A DNA stretch of 64,000 bases. Origin: an uncultured Bacilli bacterium (GTDB lineage Bacteria; Bacillota_I; Bacilli_A; RF39; UBA660). This document shows, piece by piece, positions 8,492-16,762 of this stretch (its first letter is position 1; each line of letters starts with the position of its first letter). A program made the position numbers and the translations under genes. The stretch is taken from positions 92,675 through 156,674 of the forward strand of contig CAKOXO010000003.1 of NCBI GenBank assembly GCA_934130165.1, in the 5' to 3' direction. Below the pieces are notes generated by a model. It was not told the origin of the DNA. It ran no database searches and saw nothing but the letters and a program-made list of their open reading frames with translations.

Positions 8492-9869
8492 TATTTTTCC
8501 CCCTAGTTTTAACCATTTTCTTTACACATTCATTTAGGTTTGCTGAACTTTCCAATTCTTCTTTTATTGTATCTCCAATATAACCACCATTTGCTCTAAT
8601 TGAATTAAGAACGACACAAGTATTTCTTAATGTAGTTGATAAGTATAATTCATCTGTAATCAAAGATGTTACTAATCTATTTAAAGAATCTATATTTTTT
8701 TCTTCTAAATCAAAGGAATCTTTAGAATACTCTAGTTTTTCAATATTTCTTACATATAAACTATTTTTTGTACATAATAAATCATCAGCATCTATTTGCC
8801 CTATATATATACCTTCTTTTGCTAAAGCTTGCGCATCTTTTTTCAATAGCTCAAATTCCCTAGAAAGCACTTTACCATTTAAGCTACTAGCTTCATAGAT
8901 ACAATTTGGAATTGCTTTAATTTGATAAGCTTTATAATTATCCCTAGAAACATTTACAGAATCAGTAGGTGTCATAATTCTTTTTGTTGATACTTTCTCA
9001 ATTTTTTCTAACTCTTCTTTAGATAGTTTCAATTCACTTTTTCTAGTTTTATATAAATAAAGAATTTTTCCATCCTTTTTATTTATATATATTTCTTTTC
9101 TATCATCACAATGCATTCTTGGCCATGACTCGATATCTAGTTTTTTACCACTTATAGTACATTTAAACTCTGCTTCCTTTATATATTTATCTATTAGTTC
9201 ATCAAGATTTTTTGATGGAATATTTTTTAAATAGGTTATTGGGTCAATTTTTTTACTATAAATTTCTTTTTTTAATTTTGATATAGCCTCACTCACTCTA
9301 GCTGAATCAGAGCAATAAGTTTCTGCTCTTTCTGTTATTAGTCTAAGTAGGTATTCATTAATATGGTCCATATTTTTACCATAGATTTTTATACATTCTT
9401 TATCATTTTTCTTACCAATTGAATAACTTCCTGGATCTATTAAATAAACTCCATTATGGAAAACTGTATTCGTCTTCTCTAGTATATCTCTAATTTCAAC
9501 GGCATTATCACTTAACTGAGTTATATCTTCCTCTAATTTTTCAATCTCTTCTTTTAACTCTTCTTTTGGTAGTTTAAAAAAACTATCTTTTCCTATATCT
9601 TCTATATACTCCATAGTATAACCTTGAATATTTCTCTTTTTATCTAATAAAGATGTTTCTGGCATTAATATTCTTTTAGTATCAATTTTTGATAAAGCAT
9701 TGCATGTTTTCTTATCCATTCTAATTTTTTTACAATTTCGTTTATAAAATTTTACTACTTTATCATTAACTTTATAAGCTTCAACTTCCGTTCCAGCACC
9801 ACATGATGGATCTCTTTTCATATCATAAGGATTATATCTTACCTTTTTTCCATCCTCGTAAAATAACAT
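8484..9869 (-). CDS. Protein with two kinase-fold-like halves (possible tandem kinase/pseudokinase)
   Basis: A 461-aa protein with no family I can name. The first half has features of a protein-kinase fold in order: a Gly-rich loop SCGAGTEVEAYK (22-33), a candidate beta-3 lysine in VVKFYK (Lys40), a hinge-like TMEYIED (85-91), a catalytic-loop-like IRDILEKTN (Asp128, Asn134) and LIDPGSY (Asp145) in the place of DFG. The second half (about 250-410) repeats the pattern in degraded form (GKILYLYKTRK, KRIMTPTDSV, IGQIDADDLL). KRILMPETSLL in the first half and KRIMTPTDSV in the second suggest an internal duplication. It is first gene of a two-gene operon with a strong promoter. The kinase-fold reading is inference from motif order; activity is unproven. 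Confidence 0.55.
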   Translation of the reverse strand: MLFYEDGKKVRYNPYDMKRDPSCGAGTEVEAYKVNDKVVKFYKRNCKKIRMDKKTCNALSKIDTKRILMPETSLLDKKRNIQGYTMEYIEDIGKDSFFKLPKEELKEEIEKLEEDITQLSDNAVEIRDILEKTNTVFHNGVYLIDPGSYSIGKKNDKECIKIYGKNMDHINEYLLRLITERAETYCSDSARVSEAISKLKKEIYSKKIDPITYLKNIPSKNLDELIDKYIKEAEFKCTISGKKLDIESWPRMHCDDRKEIYINKKDGKILYLYKTRKSELKLSKEELEKIEKVSTKRIMTPTDSVNVSRDNYKAYQIKAIPNCIYEASSLNGKVLSREFELLKKDAQALAKEGIYIGQIDADDLLCTKNSLYVRNIEKLEYSKDSFDLEEKNIDSLNRLVTSLITDELYLSTTLRNTCVVLNSIRANGGYIGDTIKEELESSANLNECVKKMVKTRGKNNE

Positions 9870-9897
9870 ATTTACAACCCCCTCAAATTGTTAACAC

Positions 9898-9926
9898 ATT
9901 ATACCACAAATTTATTATTTTGTAAA
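9898..9926 (-). promoter_or_regulatory. Sigma-A type promoter for the kinase-like operon
   Basis: On the - strand: TTTACA (9921-9926), a 17-bp spacer, then TATAAT (9898-9903), with TGTGG before the -10 giving an extended element. It lies about 29 bases upstream of the ATG at 9869. Confidence 0.8.
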
Positions 9927-9927
9927 G

Positions 9928-9946
9928 AAAAAGGAGAATATCTCCT
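9928..9946 (-). terminator. Intrinsic terminator after the gene remnant
   Basis: On the - strand AGGAGA-TAT-TCTCCT is followed by TTTTTC. The hairpin begins inside the stop codon of the remnant at 9945-10196, so that reading frame once ended a transcription unit. Confidence 0.75.
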
Positions 9947-10196
9947 ACTTTACATTTCTAACTTTTCTATCAACTAATTTCAAACTATGTTCTTTTCCTG
10001 GTTTTATATGTACTAATTCTACATCAGGAATAAATACCTTATTTATAATAGAAGACAAAGCTGAAATTTCATTTGATAAGATCAATGATGTATCTTCTGT
10101 AGTTCAGTATCCATATGCATTAGGTTGACCAACTCTAGCATATGGCCAACTACTCCCTGAATTATCACCTATTACACAAATTATGAAAAAAAGCAA
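9945..10196 (-). pseudogene. Gene remnant with an in-frame TGA
   Basis: This fills the 330-base gap between the kinase-like gene and the glucosaminidase-like gene. The - strand frame reads about 84 codons, including SSWPYARVGQPNAYGY, then TGA (10104-10106), then TTEDTSLILSNEISAL and a basic C-terminus ending at TAG (9945-9947), directly on a terminator. The composition looks coding on both sides of the TGA. No good ribosome site or ATG is seen; a TTG at 10196 is the only candidate start, preceded by a hydrophobic LLFFIICV stretch. I do not recognise the family. It is most likely the broken end of a gene; a sequencing error or a recoded TGA (TGG would give Trp) is possible. TGA is a normal stop elsewhere in the window. 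Confidence 0.5.
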
Positions 10197-10200
10197 ATAG

Positions 10201-10890
10201 CTAGTTAATTTCTATTTGCTCTACATACCAATTAATTTTTGAAACCCACGTACCGCTTTGGGCATATCTTGGACCTATTGCTGAGACAGTATTAAGTCCT
10301 TTTGAATAATAATTCTTATATAAGTTTTCTATATGTCCTATAATTCCTTCATCTATAGTTGCATAATACTTGTAACTACCACCGCAACTTGGTGCTCCTT
10401 TTTGTCCTCCAACATTATTACATCTTTGAACTAAGGAACTACAATTATATTTACATCCTGTTTCATGAAGCATGATTGCTGTTGCTACATAAGGATCTAC
10501 TCCTAACTCCAATGATTTAGTAGCAATTAGCATTCCTTTTCCAGCAATATATCCATTACCTAAATTTCTATCAAGTTTCGCAGCAAGCTCTTCCATTGTC
10601 ATACCATTATAAACTTCAACTCTAGGTGGTATATATTCAGCTTGTGGTGCCTCTTCCATTGAAACTTCCTCTACCTGTGTAGTTGTATCAACATTATTAT
10701 TAGCTTTTTCAACTTCAGTAGTTTGAACAACTCTATTAGATGAAGCCATATTTACAACATTAACTTTATCCTTATTATCTTTAACTACTTCTAATTTATT
10801 TGAATCCTCGCTTTGTAGTACTACTGCAATAGTTATCATTATTATTCCAACTACTGATAACGTAGCACTCATTACTTTAGATTTTATCAA
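10201..10890 (-). CDS. Secreted glucosaminidase/lysozyme-like peptidoglycan hydrolase
   Basis: A 229-aa exported protein. Residues 1-26 are a signal/anchor helix and about 30-85 a low-complexity linker rich in Val, Glu and Thr. The catalytic part (95-229) has IMLHETGC, with a candidate catalytic Glu, then NNVGGQKGAPSCGG, YATIDEGIIGHIENLY and RYAQSGTWVSKINWYVEQI, the conserved layout of beta-N-acetylglucosaminidase (GH73/lysozyme-like) domains. Four Cys in the domain could form disulfides. The start is TTG at 10890: GAGGTGA sits six bases before it, and no ATG fits as well (the next, Met7, lies too far from the site). A consensus promoter lies 50 bases upstream. It probably cleaves peptidoglycan glycan strands during growth. 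Confidence 0.72.
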   Translation of the reverse strand: MIKSKVMSATLSVVGIIMITIAVVLQSEDSNKLEVVKDNKDKVNVVNMASSNRVVQTTEVEKANNNVDTTTQVEEVSMEEAPQAEYIPPRVEVYNGMTMEELAAKLDRNLGNGYIAGKGMLIATKSLELGVDPYVATAIMLHETGCKYNCSSLVQRCNNVGGQKGAPSCGGSYKYYATIDEGIIGHIENLYKNYYSKGLNTVSAIGPRYAQSGTWVSKINWYVEQIEIN

Positions 10891-10939
10891 AATAATTCAC
10901 CTCGTTTTTGTATTAAATACAAATATAAGAATTAAAGAT

Positions 10940-10968
10940 ATCTTAACATAAATATTATTTTTAGTCAA
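10940..10968 (-). promoter_or_regulatory. Promoter for the glucosaminidase-like gene
   Basis: On the - strand: TTGACT (10963-10968), 17-bp spacer, TAAGAT (10940-10945). Spacing and hexamers fit the housekeeping sigma factor. Confidence 0.75.
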
Positions 10969-10981
10969 TTTACAGGGCATT

Positions 10982-11008
10982 TTGTAAATACTAGTAAGCT
11001 ATTTACAA
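10982..11008. promoter_or_regulatory. Inverted repeat upstream of the glucosaminidase promoter
   Basis: TTGTAAATA (10982-10990) and TATTTACAA (11000-11008) form a perfect 9-bp inverted repeat around nine bases. No T-run follows on the - strand, so it is not a normal terminator of the permease gene. It lies 13 bp upstream of the -35, where an operator could sit. Function is inferred only. Confidence 0.35.
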
Positions 11009-11026
11009 GTATCATAATTTTAAATT

Positions 11027-12592
11027 TTATTTTATTTTAAAGGTATATGGTGCCTTTTTATATACTAGTTTTAATGCCACTATTGTATATATAAGAGTAA
11101 AGAATATTATCAAGGTACAAAATATTGTCAAATTAATGTTAACTTTTGTGAATAAATATGAAATAAAGTAAGTAATAAAGCTTATTACTGAATAAGTAGG
11201 ACTCTTTATTTTCATATATTCATTATATGGTTGAAACAAGTAATATATTACTAGATAATGAATGGAAAAGAAGATACTAGTCGCTATCGTACATACAAAT
11301 ATATTAAAATAATCAAAGTTATGTGGTAAGCCACCTGTTAAAAATATTATAGTTGGAATAGCTATAGCAATTACAATAGTTGGTAATAAATTAATTCTTA
11401 TTAGTGTAGATAATCTTCTTTTAAATAGCTCAACTATTACATCTGATTTTCTATAAAAATTAAATTTTAACATCGAATGATCACAATTAAAAAACATTGC
11501 TTGGGTAACTATTGCTCCTCTATTAATAAAATACATAACAATTACAAGCCATCCAATATTTTCAACTATCATTTTATTTATTAAGGAGTTATATTTTGGA
11601 AATTCAAATATTACGATGATAGTTACAATAAATACTAGTGATAATAGAATTGTCATTAATTTAGCACTTTTAAACAAAATATATTTGTGTCTTTCAAAAA
11701 ATATTGTATTAAATAAATCATAACCTTTCTTATTTTTCAGCTTTTTCTCATCGATTTTCTTATCTTCTTCTCTTATATTAACAATTAATTGTCTATCAAA
11801 CAAATCATCATCATTTCCTAGGATGGCAGCATTTAAAGTATTTAATTGTTTATAAATAAGTTTATAATCATCAACTCTTAATATATAGATTAAACTAAAA
11901 ATAGATAATATTAGTGCTAGTATTGTTAATAAAATTATAATGTTAGAATTAAAATAAATATTAATAACGGGTAAAGCACTAATTAGCAAACCAACTCCAA
12001 TTATTATAAAATATAACTTTTGAGTTAAAAACTTCATTCTATTTTTTCTATAACAATATATATTTATTGCTTCACCTATATTTTTACTAAATAAGCTAAA
12101 AAAACTTAATATAAGTGACATATATAGAGGAATATTTAGATCATACATTATAAATAGTAGTATTAACGTATTTAGAAAAAAACCAGTTATAGAACTTAAA
12201 ATATAATGACTAAGCATAAATTCTTTAGCATCCATATTAAAAAGAATTACTGATATATACTTTTTTCTACTAGTTGAAAGGATTGATGTATTTATAAACA
12301 TACCAATCACTGAAAAAACAAAGAAGATATGAATAAAAGTTTCTGGAATATTCTTTCCAATGAATTTAGAAATATAATATATTACCATCATATACAGCAT
12401 TCTAAATACTATTAAACGTAAACTAGTGCAAATAACTCCCAATATTCTTATAAATCTCTTAAATCCTTCCTTAGAATATAAACTTATTGGGGTAATATTT
12501 TTTAATATTGGTGTTTTTTTCAGATTATATATAAATGAATTAATAGCATAATTAAAATCTATTTTAAGAGACATTTTTAATGTATTAATCAT
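11027..12592 (-). CDS. ABC transporter permease (multi-pass membrane protein)
   Basis: A 521-aa integral membrane protein with about ten to twelve hydrophobic helices in two blocks (about 65-250 and 310-510) around a charged cytoplasmic stretch (REEDKKIDEKKLKNKKG, about 274-290). It overlaps the upstream ATPase gene by eight bases, which makes the pair a two-gene ABC-2-like exporter. The substrate cannot be read from sequence; such pairs in Firmicutes export peptides, lantibiotics or lipids, or give resistance. No clear terminator follows before the inverted repeat at 10982. The pairing with the ATPase is secure; the family within ABC permeases is not. Confidence 0.7.
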   Translation of the reverse strand: MINTLKMSLKIDFNYAINSFIYNLKKTPILKNITPISLYSKEGFKRFIRILGVICTSLRLIVFRMLYMMVIYYISKFIGKNIPETFIHIFFVFSVIGMFINTSILSTSRKKYISVILFNMDAKEFMLSHYILSSITGFFLNTLILLFIMYDLNIPLYMSLILSFFSLFSKNIGEAINIYCYRKNRMKFLTQKLYFIIIGVGLLISALPVINIYFNSNIIILLTILALILSIFSLIYILRVDDYKLIYKQLNTLNAAILGNDDDLFDRQLIVNIREEDKKIDEKKLKNKKGYDLFNTIFFERHKYILFKSAKLMTILLSLVFIVTIIVIFEFPKYNSLINKMIVENIGWLVIVMYFINRGAIVTQAMFFNCDHSMLKFNFYRKSDVIVELFKRRLSTLIRINLLPTIVIAIAIPTIIFLTGGLPHNFDYFNIFVCTIATSIFFSIHYLVIYYLFQPYNEYMKIKSPTYSVISFITYFISYLFTKVNINLTIFCTLIIFFTLIYTIVALKLVYKKAPYTFKIK

Positions 12593-13292
12593 TTTTTGAA
12601 TCCCTCAATGATTTTATTATTTTATCTTTATATGATTTTGTATTTAAATTTTTCTTCTCTATTAATTCTAATTTTTGGTTATTTAGGATAATTATTTCGT
12701 CACATAAATCTAATGCAATATCTAATATATGTGTAGAAAAAATAATGATATGATTTTTCTTCATCTTTTTAAATAGTTTTTTCATATCATCCTGAACAAC
12801 TACATCTAGGGAAGTAAGAGGTTCATCTAAAAGTAATACTTCTGCATTTGATATAAAATTTATTAACATTTGCATTTTATTTTTCATACCATGAGAGTAA
12901 TCTTTTAATAATCTATCTTGATCTTCGCTAGATAATTTTACTAATTTAAAATAATCATCTATTGATTTAGTAGTATCTACTCTATCTTTATTTATTTCTA
13001 TAAAAAACTGTAAAAACTCCTTTCCAGTTAAAAATTCTGGTACTATAGGATTTGATTGAACATAGCCTATGTTAGATGTTTCAAGTTTTTTTTCTAACTC
13101 ATTATCTATAATATTAAAAGAACCTGAATCTATTTCTACGTCCTGATTAATACAATTGAAAAATGTTGTTTTTCCTACACCATTTCTACCTATTAGTCCA
13201 TATATTTTTCCTTCTTCAAATGTAAATGAAACATGATTAAGTATTAATTTTTTACCATATCTCTTTGTTAAATCACGTACTTCTAACTTCAT
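12585..13292 (-). CDS. ABC transporter ATP-binding protein
   Basis: Single ABC domain of 235 aa that energises the permease encoded next to it. Walker A is GRNGVGKTTF (about 35-44), the Q-loop lies in GYVQSNPIV, the signature is DYSHGMKNKMQ, Walker B is VLLLDEPLTSLD and the H-loop His is in FSTHILD. GGAGGAAGTTATG gives a strong start. The divergent signature (SHGMKNK for SGGQ) is common in exporters of the ABC-2 group. First gene of the pair, with an extended -10 promoter just upstream. Confidence 0.85.
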   Translation of the reverse strand: MKLEVRDLTKRYGKKLILNHVSFTFEEGKIYGLIGRNGVGKTTFFNCINQDVEIDSGSFNIIDNELEKKLETSNIGYVQSNPIVPEFLTGKEFLQFFIEINKDRVDTTKSIDDYFKLVKLSSEDQDRLLKDYSHGMKNKMQMLINFISNAEVLLLDEPLTSLDVVVQDDMKKLFKKMKKNHIIIFSTHILDIALDLCDEIIILNNQKLELIEKKNLNTKSYKDKIIKSLRDSKND

Positions 13293-13312
13293 AACTTCCT
13301 CCTAATAAAGAT

Positions 13313-13321
13313 ATTATAGCA
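13313..13321 (-). promoter_or_regulatory. Extended -10 promoter for the ABC exporter pair
   Basis: TGCTATAAT on the - strand, about 20 bases before the ATPase start; a -35 would fall inside the preceding terminator and is weak. Confidence 0.45.
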
Positions 13322-13322
13322 T

Positions 13323-13356
13323 AAAAAAACAGCTTTAAATATTATTTAGCTGTTTT
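13323..13356 (-). terminator. Intrinsic terminator overlapping the stop of the tail-anchored protein gene
   Basis: On the - strand AAAACAGCT (from 13356) pairs with AGCTGTTTT, followed by TTT. The TAA stop (13342-13344) lies in the loop. Confidence 0.75.
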
Positions 13357-13974
13357 AATTGTAAAATATATTATTCCAATTATGATAATAGATATTAATA
13401 AAATGGTTAAGCCAATTGCTAAGTAATTTCCTATTCCTTTTTGGTTATTGTTTAACTTATTTGGATTATCTGTTATTAAATTTTTCAATCGATTAGCTGT
13501 TTCGGTGTCAATATTTTTTATTTCTAACATATTATTATCTTTATTTATAATTGAAAAATCAGATATATTATTTTCCTTCTGTATTAAATTAAAATCTAAT
13601 ATTTCATCCTTAGAAGAGAAATCTTTCAATATTGATGTTAAAAAATTTTTTCTAAAACCCTCACTATATGAAAAAGTATTATTTAATGCTTCTTTCCTAT
13701 CACCATTTAATTTTCTAACAATCATACTATGATTGCAAGTATTTCCATTAACTATAAATTCTGAAGTTATAATACTTCCGTCATGATTAGTTTGATAAAT
13801 TCTATTAATATCATCTCTATATTTATTATATTCTATAGAAATAGGATCAACATTACCATTTGAATCGATAGCAATAGTTTCCACTGGTTGTGAAATAGTA
13901 GTAATATTATTTTGTGTAGTTATATTTATATCATCAGTATCCAATTTTTTTGTATTTAGATTATCAATTTTCAT
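13342..13974 (-). CDS. Uncharacterised tail-anchored membrane protein
   Basis: A 210-aa protein I cannot place in a family. Residues 1-180 are polar and Asn-rich, without a signal peptide. Residues about 183-206 are a single strongly hydrophobic helix (YLAIGLTILLISIIIIGII) with a short basic tail, so the bulk should face the cytoplasm. GGAGGTATCTG precedes the ATG. It follows the acidic-protein gene by ten bases and ends at a hairpin terminator, making it the last gene of the 15225-13342 transcription unit. Confidence 0.6.
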   Translation of the reverse strand: MKIDNLNTKKLDTDDINITTQNNITTISQPVETIAIDSNGNVDPISIEYNKYRDDINRIYQTNHDGSIITSEFIVNGNTCNHSMIVRKLNGDRKEALNNTFSYSEGFRKNFLTSILKDFSSKDEILDFNLIQKENNISDFSIINKDNNMLEIKNIDTETANRLKNLITDNPNKLNNNQKGIGNYLAIGLTILLISIIIIGIIYFTIKTAK

Positions 13975-13984
13975 CAGATACCTC

Positions 13985-14953
13985 CTATACAGTTAATTTT
14001 AAGTTTTTGGTTTTTATATCTAGCTTTTTTTCCTCTTCTTTTAACAGTTTCTTTCTAGATGCTTTGGCTTGTTCTATTCTGAAAATTTTAGCATCGGCTA
14101 AAACTCCTTCCTGACGTCTCTTCGATAAGGCTAGTTTCATAAACTGATCATTTCTTACAATTATTCCCTTTGGTTTATTTTCATCAGTCTTATGAATTCT
14201 ATCATCTTTTACATCATTTATTTCTTCTTTTGTATTTGAGTTCAATTCAAATATTCCGTTTTTCTTAATAACACTATATAATTCTTTAGGTACAAATGCA
14301 AAATTAGGTTTAGTTCCGTTTCTATCATCTAAGTAAAACTTACTAACAGTTTCTTTCTTAACTTCTTCATTCCCACTTTGTTTTTCATCTTCTATTTGTT
14401 CTTCTTTAATATCCTCTTGAGAGTCATCACTTTCATTGGATACTTCTTTTGTTTCTTCTGTTGTTAATTCAACACTATTATCATCATTTTCTATATCTTC
14501 TGGATTAGAACTAGTTTGTTCAGGAATATCTTCTTGAAATGTATCACTATTAATTTCATCTTTAGTAGCTTCTTTATCAATTTCTTCTACAGATTCTTCT
14601 ACTGGTACTTCATCAACTGATTTAGTATTATCACTTTCTTCTATTGGTTCAGCAGTTTTACTATCTAAATTTATCTCCACTAGTTTTGGCTCAGAATCTA
14701 CATTTTCTTCATTTTTAGTTTGTTCTTGTTCATTAACAGCATTTCTAACTATTTGATCATTTGTAAGATTTTCTACATCTTCAATCAAATTAATTGCTGT
14801 ATCCTTCATTTTTATATACTTGTTAATTTGTATTTGCCTTTTTTCATCATCTTCAATACTACCAACTAATCTTTCTTGAGCTTCATATATATCAAATAAA
14901 GTAGCTTTTATAGAATTTAGAGCTTTATCATAATCAAAATTCTCATATGACAT
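13985..14953 (-). CDS. Uncharacterised protein with a long acidic low-complexity centre
   Basis: 322 aa. Residues 1-70 look helical and ordered (YDKALNSIKATLFDIYEAQ). Residues about 75-205 are a Glu/Asp/Ser/Thr-rich, presumably disordered stretch. Residues 205-322 return to ordered, increasingly basic sequence (MKLALSKRRQEG; KASRKKLLKEEEKKL). No membrane segment or signal is seen. GAGGTGATAATATG gives a strong start, 14 bases after the DUF1292 gene. A protein at 19179-20396 has a similar acidic centre; no relation in sequence is evident. Function unknown. Confidence 0.6.
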   Translation of the reverse strand: MSYENFDYDKALNSIKATLFDIYEAQERLVGSIEDDEKRQIQINKYIKMKDTAINLIEDVENLTNDQIVRNAVNEQEQTKNEENVDSEPKLVEINLDSKTAEPIEESDNTKSVDEVPVEESVEEIDKEATKDEINSDTFQEDIPEQTSSNPEDIENDDNSVELTTEETKEVSNESDDSQEDIKEEQIEDEKQSGNEEVKKETVSKFYLDDRNGTKPNFAFVPKELYSVIKKNGIFELNSNTKEEINDVKDDRIHKTDENKPKGIIVRNDQFMKLALSKRRQEGVLADAKIFRIEQAKASRKKLLKEEEKKLDIKTKNLKLTV

Positions 14954-14967
14954 ATTATCACCTCACA

Positions 14968-15225
14968 TTATGCATTTGCAATTTCTTTTAATAGTGTTTG
15001 AACATTTTTCCATTCAGTATCATCATCTATTTCTATTATTTTTTTAAGTCCATCTTCTTCAATAAGTTTAGAGATATAAATTACTATATCTCCATTTGGT
15101 TGCTTTTCATTTTTTGTATAGACGATATACTGATTCATATTATCCTTAGTATTTAAATAAGTAACTAATTCTACTTCTTCTTCCTCATTATTTGTGTTAA
15201 CTATTATTATTTTATTTTCCATCAT
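14968..15225 (-). CDS. DUF1292 family protein
   Basis: An 85-aa acidic protein with the DUF1292 pattern: an N-terminal beta/acid stretch (NTNNEEEEVELVTYL), the central QYIVYTKNE, then DIVIYISKL and a C-terminal helix (TEWKNVQTLLKEI). Family members (for example B. subtilis YrzB) are small cytoplasmic proteins of unknown function that often sit near RNA-processing or cell-envelope genes. Start ATG with GAGGGTGTT before it; first gene of a three-gene unit. Confidence 0.75.
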   Translation of the reverse strand: MMENKIIIVNTNNEEEEVELVTYLNTKDNMNQYIVYTKNEKQPNGDIVIYISKLIEEDGLKKIIEIDDDTEWKNVQTLLKEIANA

Positions 15226-15282
15226 AACACCCTCTATTCTTTTACTATTATATAATATATATTGAAATATTACTAGATATAA

Positions 15283-16503
15283 TTATCCAAAATTAAACAT
15301 TAACCATTCAGGTTTAAAAATAAGTAGTATTCCTATTAATAGCATTATTATACCACCTATTAAATGAGAATATTTGTTATATTTTGTAGATATACCAGTT
15401 ACTTTTGTTGTAACCATTGCTATTACAAACACAATAATATCATCAATTAAGAAAAAGAAAATATAAACTAATGTGTATAAGAATGCTTTAAAACCAGTTA
15501 TATTATTAAGTGCTAAAATCTGTGTATAAACTATTGGAAGCCCTGCAGAACAAGCAAGTTCTATAACATTAACACTTATAGCTAGGCCTATAACTCCAAG
15601 TAGAGCTAAAATAAAACTCTTTTCTGTTGTAAACTTTTTAATTTTAGTAAATATTTTTTTACGTTTTTTATCATCTACTATTTCACAACCACTGCTTTGA
15701 GATTTTCTAAAACCATTTAGATTAATAATAGCACCTATAATAGCTATTACAGCAATTACATTTCTAAATACAATTGAGGTTGCTACGTTCACTACTAAAT
15801 TTATCCATGATAGCATGATTGCCATATAAACCAATGCTGAAGTTAGGAGAAAACTTAATCCCAAAACCCACATTCTTTTTCTATTTTTCATCCCAATTAG
15901 CATACTAATTAAGAACAATAACACCCACATTGCACATGGATTAAATCCATCAACTAAACCAATAGTTGCTGATGCTACACCCACAGATACATTTTTTAAA
16001 TTAACCTTTCCTATTATAGGAATTTTAATAGTAGTTTCTTTATCTGTTTTTTTATCTTTTAATGAAAATGTATCAGTTGTTTTTGTTTTTTTATTATATG
16101 TACCATTTTTAATTTTTCCAGCCACATCTTGATATTCATTTTCATTTTTCAAATAATAGTTTATGGCTCTTTCAATTTTATTATCATAAGACTCAGTATA
16201 ACCAGTTATAACAGTATTGCCAATTATTGTTACTGGAACACCATTACTATCTATATTCATCTTATTCTGAACTTTCTTTAGTAGTTCTTGATTAGTCTCA
16301 TTATACCAAACTTCATATCTAACAATATCCAAAGTATCATACTTTTTTTCTATTTTTTGTAAAAATTCTTCTTCAGCCTTACAATGTGGACAACCATCAC
16401 CATGGAAAAAATATAACTTTACATTTTCTCTTGCATCAACATTAACAACTAGAAAAAAACTCATTAATAACATCAAACAAAGTATCTTAACAATCTTTTT
16501 CAC
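15283..16503 (-). CDS. Exported thioredoxin-like domain fused to a CcdA/DsbD-type membrane electron carrier
   Basis: A 406-aa protein. Residues 1-24 are a signal peptide; 28-125 are a thioredoxin-like domain with the redox pair Cys38-Pro-His-Cys41 (HGDGCPHCKAEEEF) and a cis-proline loop GVPVTIIG. From about 180 there are six or seven membrane helices with CcdA/DsbD motifs, DGFNPCAMWVLLF and VIELACSAGLPIVY, each holding one Cys. It should carry electrons from a cytoplasmic thioredoxin across the membrane to its own outer thioredoxin domain. The domain order is opposite to DsbD, where the thioredoxin domain is C-terminal. The start is GTG (16503), overlapping the small thioredoxin-like gene upstream by 17 bases, so co-translation is likely. 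Outer targets are unknown. Confidence 0.82.
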   Translation of the reverse strand: MKKIVKILCLMLLMSFFLVVNVDARENVKLYFFHGDGCPHCKAEEEFLQKIEKKYDTLDIVRYEVWYNETNQELLKKVQNKMNIDSNGVPVTIIGNTVITGYTESYDNKIERAINYYLKNENEYQDVAGKIKNGTYNKKTKTTDTFSLKDKKTDKETTIKIPIIGKVNLKNVSVGVASATIGLVDGFNPCAMWVLLFLISMLIGMKNRKRMWVLGLSFLLTSALVYMAIMLSWINLVVNVATSIVFRNVIAVIAIIGAIINLNGFRKSQSSGCEIVDDKKRKKIFTKIKKFTTEKSFILALLGVIGLAISVNVIELACSAGLPIVYTQILALNNITGFKAFLYTLVYIFFFLIDDIIVFVIAMVTTKVTGISTKYNKYSHLIGGIIMLLIGILLIFKPEWLMFNFG

Positions 16504-16762
16504 TAATACCTAACTCCTTTATTATTTTAACTAATTCCTCTTCCTTTACTTCACCACAAATTCTTTTTACTTCAATATCATCTTTAAAGAATATAAATAC
16601 TGGTAAAATATCTCCAGGATTATATTTTCCTACTTCATCTTCATTCATATCATAATCTAGACTTGTAGTTTCTATATTATACTTTTTTAAAATATTATCC
16701 CAAACTTTATTCATTATAAGACAGGCACTACACCAAATTGCTGTTATTTTAATTACTCTCAT
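16487..16762 (-). CDS. Small cytoplasmic thioredoxin-like protein
   Basis: A 91-aa thioredoxin fold without signal peptide. The redox motif is Cys11-Ser-Ala-Cys14 in TAIWCSACLIMNK, and DILPVFIFF supplies the cis-Pro strand. It overlaps both the cysteine desulfurase gene upstream (14 bases) and the thioredoxin-CcdA gene downstream (17 bases). It is a good candidate for the cytoplasmic electron donor to the membrane carrier, though it could instead take sulfur or reducing power for the desulfurase. Confidence 0.75.
   Translation of the reverse strand: MRVIKITAIWCSACLIMNKVWDNILKKYNIETTSLDYDMNEDEVGKYNPGDILPVFIFFKDDIEVKRICGEVKEEELVKIIKELGISEKDC

Noticed and set aside
10104..10106. TGA as a Trp codon (mycoplasma code) for the whole genome
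   Set aside because: TGA ends genes at 518-520, 17932-17934 and 35243-35245 in tight ATGA or terminator contexts, and Trp is encoded by TGG throughout.
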